In this document: in pieces, positions 15,511 through 24,789 of the stretch
Layout of the letters: each line of letters opens with the position of its first letter
Numbering within the stretch: the first letter of the stretch is position 1
Translations under genes and position numbers: made by a program
From: Pseudarcicella sp.
GTDB taxonomy: Bacteria; Bacteroidota; Bacteroidia; Cytophagales; Spirosomataceae
Reading direction: 5' to 3'
Assembly: GCA_017988135.1 (NCBI GenBank)
Contig: JAGNSI010000003.1
Span: forward strand, 1-45,124
Length of the DNA stretch: 45,124 nt
The notes under the pieces: model-generated
The model's input: only the letters and a program-made list of their open reading frames with translations
The model's database searches: none
Told to the model about the DNA's origin: nothing

Positions 15511-16584
15511 TTGAAATCTTTAATATTTAATTATAATTTACCATTTCGCTTAGAATTGGGTGGCACATTGCCTGGTATTCAAATAGCCTATGAAACATTA
15601 GGTGAACTGAATGCTGATGCTTCAAATGTGGTTTGGGTTTGTCATGCTTTTACGGGTAGTCAAGACGTTGCTGATTGGTGGCAAGGTTTGGTAGGTAAAG
15701 GTAAATTATTTGACCCACAGAAAGATTTTATTGTATGTGCCAACGTTTTAGGTTCGCATTATGGAAGCACAGGACCATTGTCTATAAACCCAGTCACACA
15801 AAAACCATATTTTCATGATTTTCCAGAAATTACCATACGAGATATTGTAGCTAGTTTTGATTTGTTGCGTATTCATTTGGGAATTAATAAGATACAGACT
15901 TGTATCGGTGGTTCATTAGGGGGGCAACAATGCTTGGAATGGGCTATATCTAGTCCAGATTTAATAGAAAACTTGATTTTAATAGCCACTAATGCACAAC
16001 ATTCACCTTGGGGAATAGCCTTGAATGAATCTCAAAGAATGGCAATTGAAGTAGATCCTACTTGGAAAAATTCAAATGCTTTGGCTGGCTTAGAAGGTAT
16101 GAAAGCTGCCCGAGCTGTAGCATTAATTTCTTATCGCAATTACGAAACCTACGGAATTACACAGGCGAGAAGAGATGATAATTTGTCATCACCTTTTAGA
16201 GCTTCTAGCTATCAAAGGTATCAAGGTGAAAAAATTGCTCAGCGTTTCAATGCTTTTTCTTATTATTCTTTATCAAAAGTAATGGACTCGCAAGATGTAG
16301 GTAGGGGTAGGGGTGGAGTGGTGAATGCTTTAAAGCAAATTAAAGCCAAAACCTTAGTTATGGGAATATTATCAGATGCTTTGTTTCCTATTAATGAGCA
16401 AATATTTTTGTCAAAAAATATACCAGGTGCTATTTTTCAAAGCCTTGATTCACTATATGGACACGATGGTTTTTTAATTGAAAATCAACTGATTACCAAG
16501 GCTGTTGTACTTTGGAGGAAGTTTTTGAGGTTTGAAGAAAATCCTATGTCCGATTTTTTTGCTCAGTTAGAACGTCAAAATTAA
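15511..16584 (+). CDS. metX: Homoserine O-acetyltransferase
   Basis: 357 residues, alpha/beta-hydrolase fold. It transfers acetyl from acetyl-CoA to homoserine, the first committed step of methionine synthesis in this route. Visible are GGTLPGIQIAYETLG, HAFTGSQDVADWW, the nucleophile elbow GGSLGGQQ (Ser135), and the rest of the triad in SDALFP (Asp289) and GHDGF (His318). Some family members use succinyl-CoA; the sequence alone is not decisive. The start must be the TTG at 15511: an upstream ATG hits a stop at once and the next internal ATG is far past the nucleophile. It is controlled by the riboswitch directly upstream. Its stop overlaps that of the convergent sprE gene (TTAA at 16581-16584). 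Confidence 0.93.
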   Translation: MKSLIFNYNLPFRLELGGTLPGIQIAYETLGELNADASNVVWVCHAFTGSQDVADWWQGLVGKGKLFDPQKDFIVCANVLGSHYGSTGPLSINPVTQKPYFHDFPEITIRDIVASFDLLRIHLGINKIQTCIGGSLGGQQCLEWAISSPDLIENLILIATNAQHSPWGIALNESQRMAIEVDPTWKNSNALAGLEGMKAARAVALISYRNYETYGITQARRDDNLSSPFRASSYQRYQGEKIAQRFNAFSYYSLSKVMDSQDVGRGRGGVVNALKQIKAKTLVMGILSDALFPINEQIFLSKNIPGAIFQSLDSLYGHDGFLIENQLITKAVVLWRKFLRFEENPMSDFFAQLERQN

Positions 16585-18833
16585 TTTTTTTCTTCTTTTT
16601 CTTCTTTTTCGTTATTATTGTTTTCTACAGGCGGATCAGTATCTCTGTTTTTAGCAGCATTTTCTGCATTTTTATCTCTTTCATTATTATTCAATACGTC
16701 AAGGTATTCTGTAGCCATTTTATTGAGGTTGCTTTTGGGGAAATTTACAACAAATTTGATGAGTTTTTTCTTGTATTCGGCTAGGCTGTCAGTTTTTGAC
16801 GAAATTAATGTCAATAAAAATTCACATTTATCTTCTATTTGGCTGTTTGGGTAATCTGAAAGTGCTTTTTGTAGTAATTCTTTTGACTGCGAAAACGAGT
16901 TTGTTTTGAATTGACTATAAGCTTCGGCATAAATTTTTTGAATGTTAGATTCTGCTCCAGCACTCAATGTGCCACTTTCTCGTGTCAATAATCTTGTAAA
17001 ATACGAATCTGGAAATTTTTCGAGTAGCTTTTTTTCGTTAGCTTTTCTTTTTTCTTCATTCTCTTTGTTTAACAGAACCTGTAGGTAATATATTTCAGCT
17101 TCGTGGTCTGTTTGAGGGTATTTGTTGAGTACTTCATTGTATGTTTTTTCTGCTTCTTTAGCTTCTTTAAAGCTGAATTGATATATTTTTCCAATCTCAA
17201 ATAATGCGTCTTCTTGCATTTTTTTTGATAAGGTCAAAGCTTCTTTGCTTTTGGGTAGCTTGTTTGTGAATTCCAGCTTACTGGCTGCATTTTTAGCTAG
17301 GTCTTCAGATATTAATTCTTCTTCCGATTTTTCTCTTTTTTCTCTGTTTTTAGGATTTCCAAAACTTAGGTTATTGCTATTTTTTTCGCTTCTACGCCAA
17401 TTATCTTCTAGCGTTCTTTTGCCATATTTTTGTATGAAAGTGTTTTTCCCTTGAGCCACAGCAACTGGGTTGTCGAAATAAAAATTACTTTTAGTTGTAT
17501 TGGTATTCAAACTTGCACTTACGTTTTGTTGTGTGCTTATTCTTTTTATTTCTTCTTGTTTTAAAAGTATTGCTTGTTCTTCGGCTTCTTTGTTTAGGGT
17601 TATTCTTTTAAAAGCTTTGTCTAAATCTTCATCGCTCAATTTTGCTAAAGTTTGAAGGGAGTCTTCCGTTGCTATTGTATTGGTATATTTTACATATTTT
17701 TCAAGATAAACAACTTTGTCTACCACTTTTTTATAATTTTTGCTTGAAGTGTTTAGTTTTGAAAGTGTACTGTCGTAGTATTTTGCTGCTAAAAGATAGT
17801 TTTTGTCTTTATCAAAAAACAAATCTGCCAATTTTAGGTACGATTGTGCTTGAATATCTGCGTTACTTGAGTTTTTTATAGATGCTTTTAGTTTTTCTTT
17901 GGCATCATCATTTTTGTTTGAAAGCAAGTCTCCATTTGCCATTGCTTGCAATATTCTATCGTTTAAATCTTTGTTTTTGGGGTCTTTTAATAGTTTTTCA
18001 AAAATTTCATGATTGTTATTTACACTTGCATTGTTGAGGGTAGCATAAAAATCTAATTCATATGAAGCTTTATTTTTCTTTACTTGAAGAAAATGCTGGC
18101 TTGCTTTTTCATTTTGACCAATAGACGCATACATTTGTCCTGTGGCATATTCTAATCTTGCTTTCTGGATGTTTTTGTTCAACATCGGCAATGTGAGTTC
18201 TAATATTCCCAAACTTATTTCAGGTTCGCTATTTTGTTGGTGTAGGTATGCTTTGGTTAGGTAAAAGTTTTTTAAGTTTTCTTTATTTAAATTTTCAGAA
18301 CGTAAAAACTCTGCAACCCTTAGTGCTGTACCATATTCTTTTTGCTCAATATATACCCGCATTAGCGAAATAAGTGCTTCATGTTTTGCTGATTCGTTGT
18401 TAGAAAAAGTGTTTACATACTTGAAAGTTTCGATAGCATTAGTGAAATCGCCTTTGTACATACGTGCTTTGCCGATGAGATTATAAGAATCATCGAGCCA
18501 TTTTGAGTTTTGGTGTCTGTCGGCTATCAGAGACGTTTTTTTGATAACGGCTTCAAGTTGCTCGCTTACAGAACTGGCAGCGTTAGAATCTAAGGGTATA
18601 AAAATAGATAAAGGTTCATCGAAATTGTCTTTGTGGTTTTCAAATAAGGTGCTTTCTGCTTCTTGAATTTTTTCTTCGGCTTGTAAGTAAGCATTAAATT
18701 TAGCGTTTACATTATGAAAACCTACGCTTAAGGGCGAAGTACTTTGTTGCGAGCAACCAGCCATTATTATTACAAAAAGTAAAATGGCAAACTTTAAATA
18801 TTTGTCTATAACTTTGGCAAAATGTTGAAACAT
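16581..18833 (-). CDS. sprE: Type IX secretion lipoprotein SprE/PorW
   Basis: 750 residues. A signal peptide ends in the lipobox MAGC (Cys27), so this is a lipoprotein. Then come tetratricopeptide repeats over most of the length, with a long charged central region (about 390-520) and an Asn/Glu/Lys-rich tail. The N-terminal FNAYLQAEEKIQE, the SKWLDDSYNLIGKARMYKGDF segment and the central FYFDNPVAVAQGK followed by LEDNWRRSEK are characteristic of SprE of Flavobacterium and PorW of Porphyromonas. These proteins are needed for type IX secretion and link the inner trans-envelope complex to the outer-membrane machinery. It stands apart from the gldKLMN operon. Confidence 0.88.
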   Translation of the reverse strand: MFQHFAKVIDKYLKFAILLFVIIMAGCSQQSTSPLSVGFHNVNAKFNAYLQAEEKIQEAESTLFENHKDNFDEPLSIFIPLDSNAASSVSEQLEAVIKKTSLIADRHQNSKWLDDSYNLIGKARMYKGDFTNAIETFKYVNTFSNNESAKHEALISLMRVYIEQKEYGTALRVAEFLRSENLNKENLKNFYLTKAYLHQQNSEPEISLGILELTLPMLNKNIQKARLEYATGQMYASIGQNEKASQHFLQVKKNKASYELDFYATLNNASVNNNHEIFEKLLKDPKNKDLNDRILQAMANGDLLSNKNDDAKEKLKASIKNSSNADIQAQSYLKLADLFFDKDKNYLLAAKYYDSTLSKLNTSSKNYKKVVDKVVYLEKYVKYTNTIATEDSLQTLAKLSDEDLDKAFKRITLNKEAEEQAILLKQEEIKRISTQQNVSASLNTNTTKSNFYFDNPVAVAQGKNTFIQKYGKRTLEDNWRRSEKNSNNLSFGNPKNREKREKSEEELISEDLAKNAASKLEFTNKLPKSKEALTLSKKMQEDALFEIGKIYQFSFKEAKEAEKTYNEVLNKYPQTDHEAEIYYLQVLLNKENEEKRKANEKKLLEKFPDSYFTRLLTRESGTLSAGAESNIQKIYAEAYSQFKTNSFSQSKELLQKALSDYPNSQIEDKCEFLLTLISSKTDSLAEYKKKLIKFVVNFPKSNLNKMATEYLDVLNNNERDKNAENAAKNRDTDPPVENNNNEKEEKEEKN

Positions 18834-18882
18834 TTGATTTTATTAATTTAAAACAGAAAGCTTATTTCCAACGAAAGTATCT

Positions 18883-18890
18883 TACTTTTG
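18883..18890 (+). promoter_or_regulatory. Possible -7 box upstream of the MFS gene
   Basis: TACTTTTG matches TAnnTTTG, but no -33 element is seen and the gene begins 167 bp further on. The region between sprE and the MFS gene (18834-19056) is otherwise AT-rich and featureless. Confidence 0.25.
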
Positions 18891-19056
18891 GTATGCTATG
18901 GAAGACAAATTTGCTGAAATTCAGGTTAAATAAAAAATTATTTATTGACATTTTACATCTCTTGTTTATTTAAAATAGTCAAAATATGCCTTTAGTTGAG
19001 TTTTGACAAATTTTATTTACAGTAAAAAAAATATATTTTATCCAACAATTTTCATA

Positions 19057-20301
19057 ATGATTACAAAAAACGCAAAGATTTTGATATTGGTAGCTTCTTT
19101 AGGCTATTTTGTTGATGTATATGATCTTATTTTATTTGGGGTGATACGTACACCAAGTTTGAAAAGTATAGGTATTACAGACCCCAAAGCAATTCTTGAT
19201 GCAGGTCTTAACCTTTTTAATATTCAGATGGCAGGTATGCTATTGGGCGGTATTTTTTGGGGAGTATTGGGTGATAAAATGGGGCGAAAATCTGTATTGT
19301 TCGGTTCCATTATGATGTATTCAATAGCAAATTTATTAAATGGACTGGTAGCAGACACGTCAATAATGAGTGCCCTTACTCAATATGGTATTTTAAGATT
19401 CATAGCCGGAATTGGCTTGGCAGGAGAGTTGGGAGCTGGAGTCACAATGGTTAATGAAACATTGCCCACATCCAAGCGAGGCTATGGTGCAGTGATAATA
19501 GCTGGTGTAGGTACTTTGGGTGCTGTAATGGCAGCATTGGTTGGAGGCTACAGTGATGATCCTGAATGGTGGCGAAATACTTATTTTATAGGTGGAGGAA
19601 TGGGTATGCTTTTACTATTTTTAAGAATAGGTACATTTGAATCAAATATTTATCAAAACGTAGAAAGTCATGTTTCTAAAGGTGATTTCTTTAGTTTGTT
19701 TACCAATTTTAAAAGGTTCAAAAAATACGTTTATTGCATTCTTATAGGTTTGCCTGTATGGTATATTATAGGTATTTTAATATTGGCATCACCAGAATTT
19801 GCTGAAATTTTAGGCGTGCAAGGAGAAAAAATTACAGCAGGAAAAACCATAATGTTCAATTATATAGGACTTTCTTTAGGAGATGTTTTTAGTGGAATAT
19901 TTAGTCAATATATCAAAAGCAGGAAAAAAGTTATTTATATATTTACACTAGTAGGTTTGTTTGTAGCTTATTTTTATTTGTATATGAGCACCGGAATTTC
20001 AAGCGATAGTTTTTATTTTCTGTGCAGCATATTAGGTTTTTGTGCAGGTTATTGGGCTGTATTTATGACGGTTTCTTCCGAGCAATTTGGGACCAATTTG
20101 CGTTCTACAGTAACTACCACAGTGCCAAATTTTGTAAGAGGTGCACTTATACCATTAACTTTGTTTTTTAAGTATCTAAAAGACCAATATGGTATGATAG
20201 ATGCAGCATTTTATATAGGCGTTTTTTGTTGCGTTATAGCCATTTTGGCGGCCACAAGGCTAGAAGAATCTTTTCATAAAGACCTAGATTATACAGAGTA
20301 A
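19057..20301 (+). CDS. MFS transporter
   Basis: 414 residues from the ATG chosen here; an upstream in-frame TTG at 19003 would add 18 residues rich in Phe and Tyr that do not look like an MFS start. Twelve membrane segments are suggested. Motifs are YFVDVYDLILFG in helix 1, the family signature GDKMGRKSVLFGS between helices 2 and 3, and RFIAGIGLAGELGAGVTMVNE in helix 4, resembling metabolite:H+ symporters (sialate/shikimate-like). The substrate is not deducible. It ends 4 nt before the next gene, so the two form a tight operon with a kinase-fold protein. Confidence 0.85.
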   Translation: MITKNAKILILVASLGYFVDVYDLILFGVIRTPSLKSIGITDPKAILDAGLNLFNIQMAGMLLGGIFWGVLGDKMGRKSVLFGSIMMYSIANLLNGLVADTSIMSALTQYGILRFIAGIGLAGELGAGVTMVNETLPTSKRGYGAVIIAGVGTLGAVMAALVGGYSDDPEWWRNTYFIGGGMGMLLLFLRIGTFESNIYQNVESHVSKGDFFSLFTNFKRFKKYVYCILIGLPVWYIIGILILASPEFAEILGVQGEKITAGKTIMFNYIGLSLGDVFSGIFSQYIKSRKKVIYIFTLVGLFVAYFYLYMSTGISSDSFYFLCSILGFCAGYWAVFMTVSSEQFGTNLRSTVTTTVPNFVRGALIPLTLFFKYLKDQYGMIDAAFYIGVFCCVIAILAATRLEESFHKDLDYTE

Positions 20302-20305
20302 TACA

Positions 20306-21322
20306 TTGATAACAAAAAGAAAAAATAGTTATAGAATTAATCTTCAGCTACGGAAATACCTCACAAAGTATAACCGTGAGATGGAGTTGCCTATACTGTA
20401 TGAAAATTTGTTGCGTTACAATAATAGTATTACCCTTTATGATAAAAACGGAAAAGATACGCTCTGGGAAACCGTCTTTTATAATCATTCAGATGTAGAA
20501 GAAATAAATGAAGCATTAAAAAAAATCTATGCAGATTTGAAAACAGACGGCGACGAAAAAGTAATAAAACACTTAAACATCGACAGGGTAGATATTTGTA
20601 TTTATGGCAACACCCACCCATTCCGAGTTCGTATAGTAAATAAAGTAAACGATAATTTTGATTATTTTTATATCAAAAAAGCAGACGCATCACGGGTTTA
20701 TGGATTGGAGTTAGAACACTTGCTTTCGCCCAATAGAATAGGGTATATAAGTTTTCAAGACACATTGGTAGAAGAGCATATTGCAGGAATACCCGCCGAT
20801 CAATTTTATGAAAATCAATTAAAAAACCCCGAACTGAATCATATCCGTTTGGCTAAAGAATTTATTAAATTCAATGAAAGGTGTTTGGTGCAACTTTTAG
20901 GAGATATGCACTCGTCTAATTATGTGATTATTACCATACCCGATTTTGAAGAAACCTATTTCAGGATTCGTCCTATAGATTTTGACCAGCAAAGCTACGA
21001 AGCCAAAAGGTCGGTTTATTTGCCTCAATATTTTAAACAAAACAATCCCATTGTGCAGTTAGGAATGCAGCTAATGACTTCTGAGTCGGTAAAACAATAT
21101 CAAATAGAAGAGCGAGCACTTATTTCAGGTCGAATAAAATCTGAAAAACAACGATTATATGATTTGATGGACATTATGGCAAAAGACGATATTGCCCCAG
21201 CTGACAATGTTGATAATCTTAAAAAAGAACTAGCCAAGTATTACGAAGATAACTCGTTTTTGAAATGTAAAACAATGGGTGAAATAGTTTGGAAAAGTTT
21301 AGAAATAGTAATGAAACACTAA
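20306..21322 (+). CDS. Uncharacterised protein with kinase/APH-like fold
   Basis: 338 residues from a TTG located 4 nt after the MFS stop; an ATG at 20381 would give 313. Not a family I can name. The segment LLGDMHSSNYVI (Asp200, His202, Asn205) followed by RPIDFDQ (Asp225, Asp227) has the GDxHxxN...DFD layout of aminoglycoside-phosphotransferase/HipA-like kinase catalytic loops. FYIKKADA (Lys124/125) could be the ATP-binding lysine, with conserved-looking acidic residues at YGLELEHLL. The N-terminus is basic and the C-terminal third helical. The tight linkage suggests it acts on the transporter or on its imported substrate, but this is inference. It ends 3 nt from the convergent barrel gene. 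Confidence 0.7.
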   Translation: MITKRKNSYRINLQLRKYLTKYNREMELPILYENLLRYNNSITLYDKNGKDTLWETVFYNHSDVEEINEALKKIYADLKTDGDEKVIKHLNIDRVDICIYGNTHPFRVRIVNKVNDNFDYFYIKKADASRVYGLELEHLLSPNRIGYISFQDTLVEEHIAGIPADQFYENQLKNPELNHIRLAKEFIKFNERCLVQLLGDMHSSNYVIITIPDFEETYFRIRPIDFDQQSYEAKRSVYLPQYFKQNNPIVQLGMQLMTSESVKQYQIEERALISGRIKSEKQRLYDLMDIMAKDDIAPADNVDNLKKELAKYYEDNSFLKCKTMGEIVWKSLEIVMKH

Positions 21323-21325
21323 TAT

Positions 21326-22201
21326 CTATTCTTTGAATTTATAAACAATTCCTACCGAAAATCTTAAATTTTTATTTGAAGGAATTATAAAACTATTGTC
21401 AGAATCATTATAAAGGTTAGAACTAATACTAGATGGATTTATAACTAAATCGTAGTTTGCTTGTAACGAAGCAAAAATTTTATCATTAATATTATAAAGT
21501 AAGCCCAATTTAGGACTAAAAATGTATTTGCGCTCATATTCCTGATAATATGATTCAATATTATAAGGCAATTTTAATAAATCAGAAGTTGTTTTCTCGA
21601 AGTGCAAACCCAAATCAGCCCCTAAAAAAGGATTCAATTTACTTATCAACCAATATCTTTCAAAGCCTAAAACTATGGCTTTTTGACTAAAGCTAGTTTT
21701 GTAAATTTCAAAATCACTATTTTGTGAAAAATATGAAACACCCAAGGCGAATTTTTCAGACGGGAAAAATTTCAGTCCTAAACCCCAACCGATATTCGTA
21801 TTTTCAGGAGCTTTAACAATAGATTTGAAACCATAAATATTTGCAGCAAATCTGCCACTATATGTTTCCTTAACATCATTATTAGCAACAATACTATCTG
21901 AGGGTGTTTCAGGTGTATCTTCAAATGTGTCTTTGAAAGTAATCGGACTCAAAACTGGTCTTTGATTTTTATTTAAATAAAGAAAATTGTTTAGAAAATA
22001 CCTAGGGTGCAGAATCTTGACTTTCAAGAGATTTATTTTAGAATGCTTGATTTTGGATAAAGGTGTTTTTTTAATTGTGCTATTATTTTTATTTAACTCT
22101 GTTTTAGGAATAACCTTGTCGTTTTTAATTTGACCAAATCCTGTAGAGAAAATAAAAAATATAACAAAGACAAAAAAAACAATACGAATTGATACTTTCA
22201 T
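21326..22201 (-). CDS. Uncharacterised outer-membrane beta-barrel protein
   Basis: 291 residues from the ATG at 22201; a TTG four codons upstream is also possible. The signal peptide is strongly hydrophobic (FFVFVIFFIF) and ends at FGQ. About 90 residues of Lys/Asn/Thr-rich sequence with no clear fold follow, then a C-terminal domain (about 115-291) of alternating strands with GWGLGLKFFP, LGVSYFSQN, FLGADLGLHFE and LRFSVGIVYKF, a small 8-strand-barrel pattern. No known family is recognised. It has no tight operon partner and converges on the kinase-fold gene. Confidence 0.7.
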   Translation of the reverse strand: MKVSIRIVFFVFVIFFIFSTGFGQIKNDKVIPKTELNKNNSTIKKTPLSKIKHSKINLLKVKILHPRYFLNNFLYLNKNQRPVLSPITFKDTFEDTPETPSDSIVANNDVKETYSGRFAANIYGFKSIVKAPENTNIGWGLGLKFFPSEKFALGVSYFSQNSDFEIYKTSFSQKAIVLGFERYWLISKLNPFLGADLGLHFEKTTSDLLKLPYNIESYYQEYERKYIFSPKLGLLYNINDKIFASLQANYDLVINPSSISSNLYNDSDNSFIIPSNKNLRFSVGIVYKFKE

Positions 22202-22564
22202 TTTAAAATTCAAGAGCGTAAATAATTTATAAAATTAAACTTTTTTTGATTTCATTTCTTTTTTTTGGTATTTATTGTTGAAAATTAATGTTTTATAGCC
22301 CCAAATAGTAATTTTTTTTATAGGCTTTAATAGTTGAAAAAGCACTTTTTCTTGGTTTTTTTGAAAATTTTAAATTTTAATAGGTTAGTATTTTTTTTTG
22401 AAGGGTCAAAACTACCACTTATACTCGTTTCAACTTTTTAATATTAACCCAATATAAAATGAAGGCTGAAAATCATTTAATAATTTATCCTTCATGACTT
22501 TGCAGTTTGAAGTTCTCAACATAACTTTACAGCAGTATAAATAATCAAGCACAAAAAATCAAAA
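22202..22564. other. Intergenic region upstream of sucD
   Basis: About 360 bp of very AT-rich DNA between divergent genes. It holds an inverted repeat ATGAAGG / CCTTCAT (22459-22465 and 22489-22495) and, overlapping its right arm, TGACTTTG (22495-22502), a one-mismatch -7 box about 62 bp before sucD. No -33 element or RNA gene is recognised. Confidence 0.35.
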
Positions 22565-23440
22565 ATGAGTGTACTAATCAATAAGAATTCGAAAATAGTT
22601 GTGCAGGGTTTTACAGGAACAGAAGGTTCTTTTCATGCCCAGCAAATGATAGAATATGGCACCAACGTAGTAGGTGGAGTTACACCTGGTAAAGGCGGTA
22701 CACAACATTTAGAAAGACCCGTATTCAATACCGTATTGGATGCCGTAGTGCAAACAGGAGCAGATACATCTATCATATTTGTGCCACCAGCATTTGCATC
22801 AGACGCTATCATGGAAGCAGCCGATGCCGGAATAAAAGTAATTATTTGTATTACAGAAGGTATACCTACCAAAGACATGATTTTTGCTAAAGAATATATC
22901 AAAGGCAAAAACACTACTTTGATTGGACCCAACTGTCCAGGAGTAATGACAGCAGGAGAATGTAAAGTAGGCATTATGCCAGGATTTATATTTACAAAAG
23001 GAAAAATAGGCATAGTTTCAAAATCTGGAACATTGACATACGAAGCTGTAGATCAGCTTACTAAAGCAGGTTTAGGCCAAACAACAGCAATCGGTATTGG
23101 AGGAGATCCTATCATAGGAACAACCACAAAAGAAGCCGTTGAACTATTGATGAACGATCCAGAAACCGAAGGTATAGTAATGATAGGTGAAATTGGTGGA
23201 GGAATGGAAGCCGAAGCAGCACGCTGGATAAAAGAAACAGGTAACAAAAAGCCAGTTGTTGGATTCATCGCAGGACAAACAGCACCTAAAGGTCGCAGAA
23301 TGGGTCATGCAGGAGCAATAATAGGAGGAGCCGATGATACCGCAGCCGCCAAAATGGCTATAATGGAATCTTGTGGAATTCATGTAGTACACTCTCCAGC
23401 TGATATCGGAGCCACAATGCTTAAAGCACTAGGTATGTAA
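22565..23440 (+). CDS. sucD: Succinate-CoA ligase, alpha subunit
   Basis: 291 residues, full length. With SucC it interconverts succinyl-CoA and succinate with formation of ATP or GTP in the TCA cycle. Visible are the CoA-binding Rossmann start ([19 protein letters not shown]), [18 protein letters not shown], the SKSGTLTYE segment, and the phosphohistidine loop [12 protein letters not shown]. The beta subunit gene is not in this window, a common separation in Bacteroidota. No strong terminator follows; only a weak AAAACC / GGTTTT pairing. Confidence 0.97.
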   Translation: MSVLINKNSKIVVQGFTGTEGSFHAQQMIEYGTNVVGGVTPGKGGTQHLERPVFNTVLDAVVQTGADTSIIFVPPAFASDAIMEAADAGIKVIICITEGIPTKDMIFAKEYIKGKNTTLIGPNCPGVMTAGECKVGIMPGFIFTKGKIGIVSKSGTLTYEAVDQLTKAGLGQTTAIGIGGDPIIGTTTKEAVELLMNDPETEGIVMIGEIGGGMEAEAARWIKETGNKKPVVGFIAGQTAPKGRRMGHAGAIIGGADDTAAAKMAIMESCGIHVVHSPADIGATMLKALGM

Positions 23441-23548
23441 AACCTATTTTAGTACAATACCATTGGTTTTAAAAAAAAATATTTTTTGATTAATTTTATA
23501 AAAAATATCCTTTCAATTTTGCTCGTGAAAAGCTTTTCTTCAGAAGAA

Positions 23549-24748
23549 ATGTTTGTTCATGAGCATTTTTATTTTAGTATAACCCAAACGACCCGAAAAA
23601 TTTTATTTTTTTTACTTGTCTCGGTTTTAGGTTTTGAAATGCAAGCCAAAGTCGTAGGTCCAAATGATACTTATAATTTAGTGCACGACTTCAAAGAAGA
23701 TTGGCAAATTTATAATGAAAGCTACAAATCATACCTTCCCTATAATATTGAAGCCAATTCTCAAGTAGAATCACTAAGTTTAAGGCTAGATTTGAAACTG
23801 TATCATGGCTTTTCTGTGATTTACAGATCTGAAAAGGAAAATTATTTATTTATCAACGAAAAGTTATATCGCTTTTTACCAGCTAAAAAGTGGGTTTTGT
23901 TGGATATTGATAGTTTGCAACGTAATCTAAAACAAGAAAATGTGTATTTTACATTTACAGGTGCTAATTTATCCAGTAACAATATTGAGTTTTATATTGC
24001 CAGTAATGCAGTAGAAGATAAACAAGTAATAAAAATATCAGATTCTTTGCTCAAAATACTGCCTCGTAATTTTAGTGAATTTGATAATTTTTCAATTATT
24101 ATTATGTTGTTTTTGTTGTTTTTTGCAGCACTATTGAAACAGAATTTTAATAAATTTTATATTCAATATTTTAATGTAAAATCTTTATTGACAATCCAGA
24201 GTAGAGACGATCCTTATTTTTTTATAAGTCCGTTTGATTTGAAAAATTTATTATTTGTCTTGTACGTTGGTTTGTTAGTTTCGTACTTAGTAATGATTGT
24301 TTTCAATCAAAGCAATCATGATTTACCTTATTATAATTATATCAAACATGACGATACTCTTTTGGGTATATTTATAATATATACCAAAATAACATTGATA
24401 GTATTTTTGGTTTTTATTCTCAAAACCTTAGCATTATATTTATTTGGAAATTTGTTTAAAATTGAAAAAACTATCAATTTGCATTTTTACAAAATAGTAC
24501 AATCATCTATTTTAGTGTATATATTCTTTGTTGTTTTTACATTATTTTTGGAAGTCTTTTATGAAAATGCTTTTCAATATTTAAGCATTTTGTTGATTTT
24601 TCCAATAGCAATAAGTTATATTTTACGCATATTTTTAATATTTTTCTCAATAAATAAAATTTCAAAAATCGATAATCTTTATTTATTTTCATACCTTTGT
24701 ATTGTTGAATTGATTCCGATTGTACTTCTGTTTAGATTTACAGTTTGA
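23549..24748 (+). CDS. DUF4271 domain-containing membrane protein
   Basis: 399 residues from the ATG chosen here. In-frame TTG (23486) and GTG (23525) starts would add 21 or 8 residues ahead of the hydrophobic signal segment KILFFLLVSVLGFEMQA. An extracytoplasmic region of about 170 residues comes next, then about six membrane helices in the C-terminal half (from FSIIIMLFLLFFAALL onward), matching DUF4271. The motif FNKFYIQYFNVKSLL with a following SPFDLKNLLFVLY is typical of that family. Function is unknown. The family is usually found directly before hemD in Bacteroidota, as here (41 bp gap), and near the type IX secretion genes. Confidence 0.8.
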   Translation: MFVHEHFYFSITQTTRKILFFLLVSVLGFEMQAKVVGPNDTYNLVHDFKEDWQIYNESYKSYLPYNIEANSQVESLSLRLDLKLYHGFSVIYRSEKENYLFINEKLYRFLPAKKWVLLDIDSLQRNLKQENVYFTFTGANLSSNNIEFYIASNAVEDKQVIKISDSLLKILPRNFSEFDNFSIIIMLFLLFFAALLKQNFNKFYIQYFNVKSLLTIQSRDDPYFFISPFDLKNLLFVLYVGLLVSYLVMIVFNQSNHDLPYYNYIKHDDTLLGIFIIYTKITLIVFLVFILKTLALYLFGNLFKIEKTINLHFYKIVQSSILVYIFFVVFTLFLEVFYENAFQYLSILLIFPIAISYILRIFLIFFSINKISKIDNLYLFSYLCIVELIPIVLLFRFTV

Positions 24749-24789
24749 TTTCGACATTGTACCAAAGATGTTAAATATATATTATACAA

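Noticed and set aside
18898-18933. An 11-codon open frame (MEDKFAEIQVK) just after a -7 box upstream of the MFS gene
   Set aside because: It has the look of a leader peptide, but there is no -33 element, no attenuator structure and no regulatory codon pattern. Chance is sufficient.
22633-23392. Long open frames on the minus strand inside sucD
   Set aside because: They are shadows of the strongly conserved sucD coding frame, whose motifs leave no doubt about the real strand.
23441-23485. Terminator after sucD
   Set aside because: Only a 6-bp pairing (AAAACC / GGTTTT) with a 20-nt loop is present; too weak to call.
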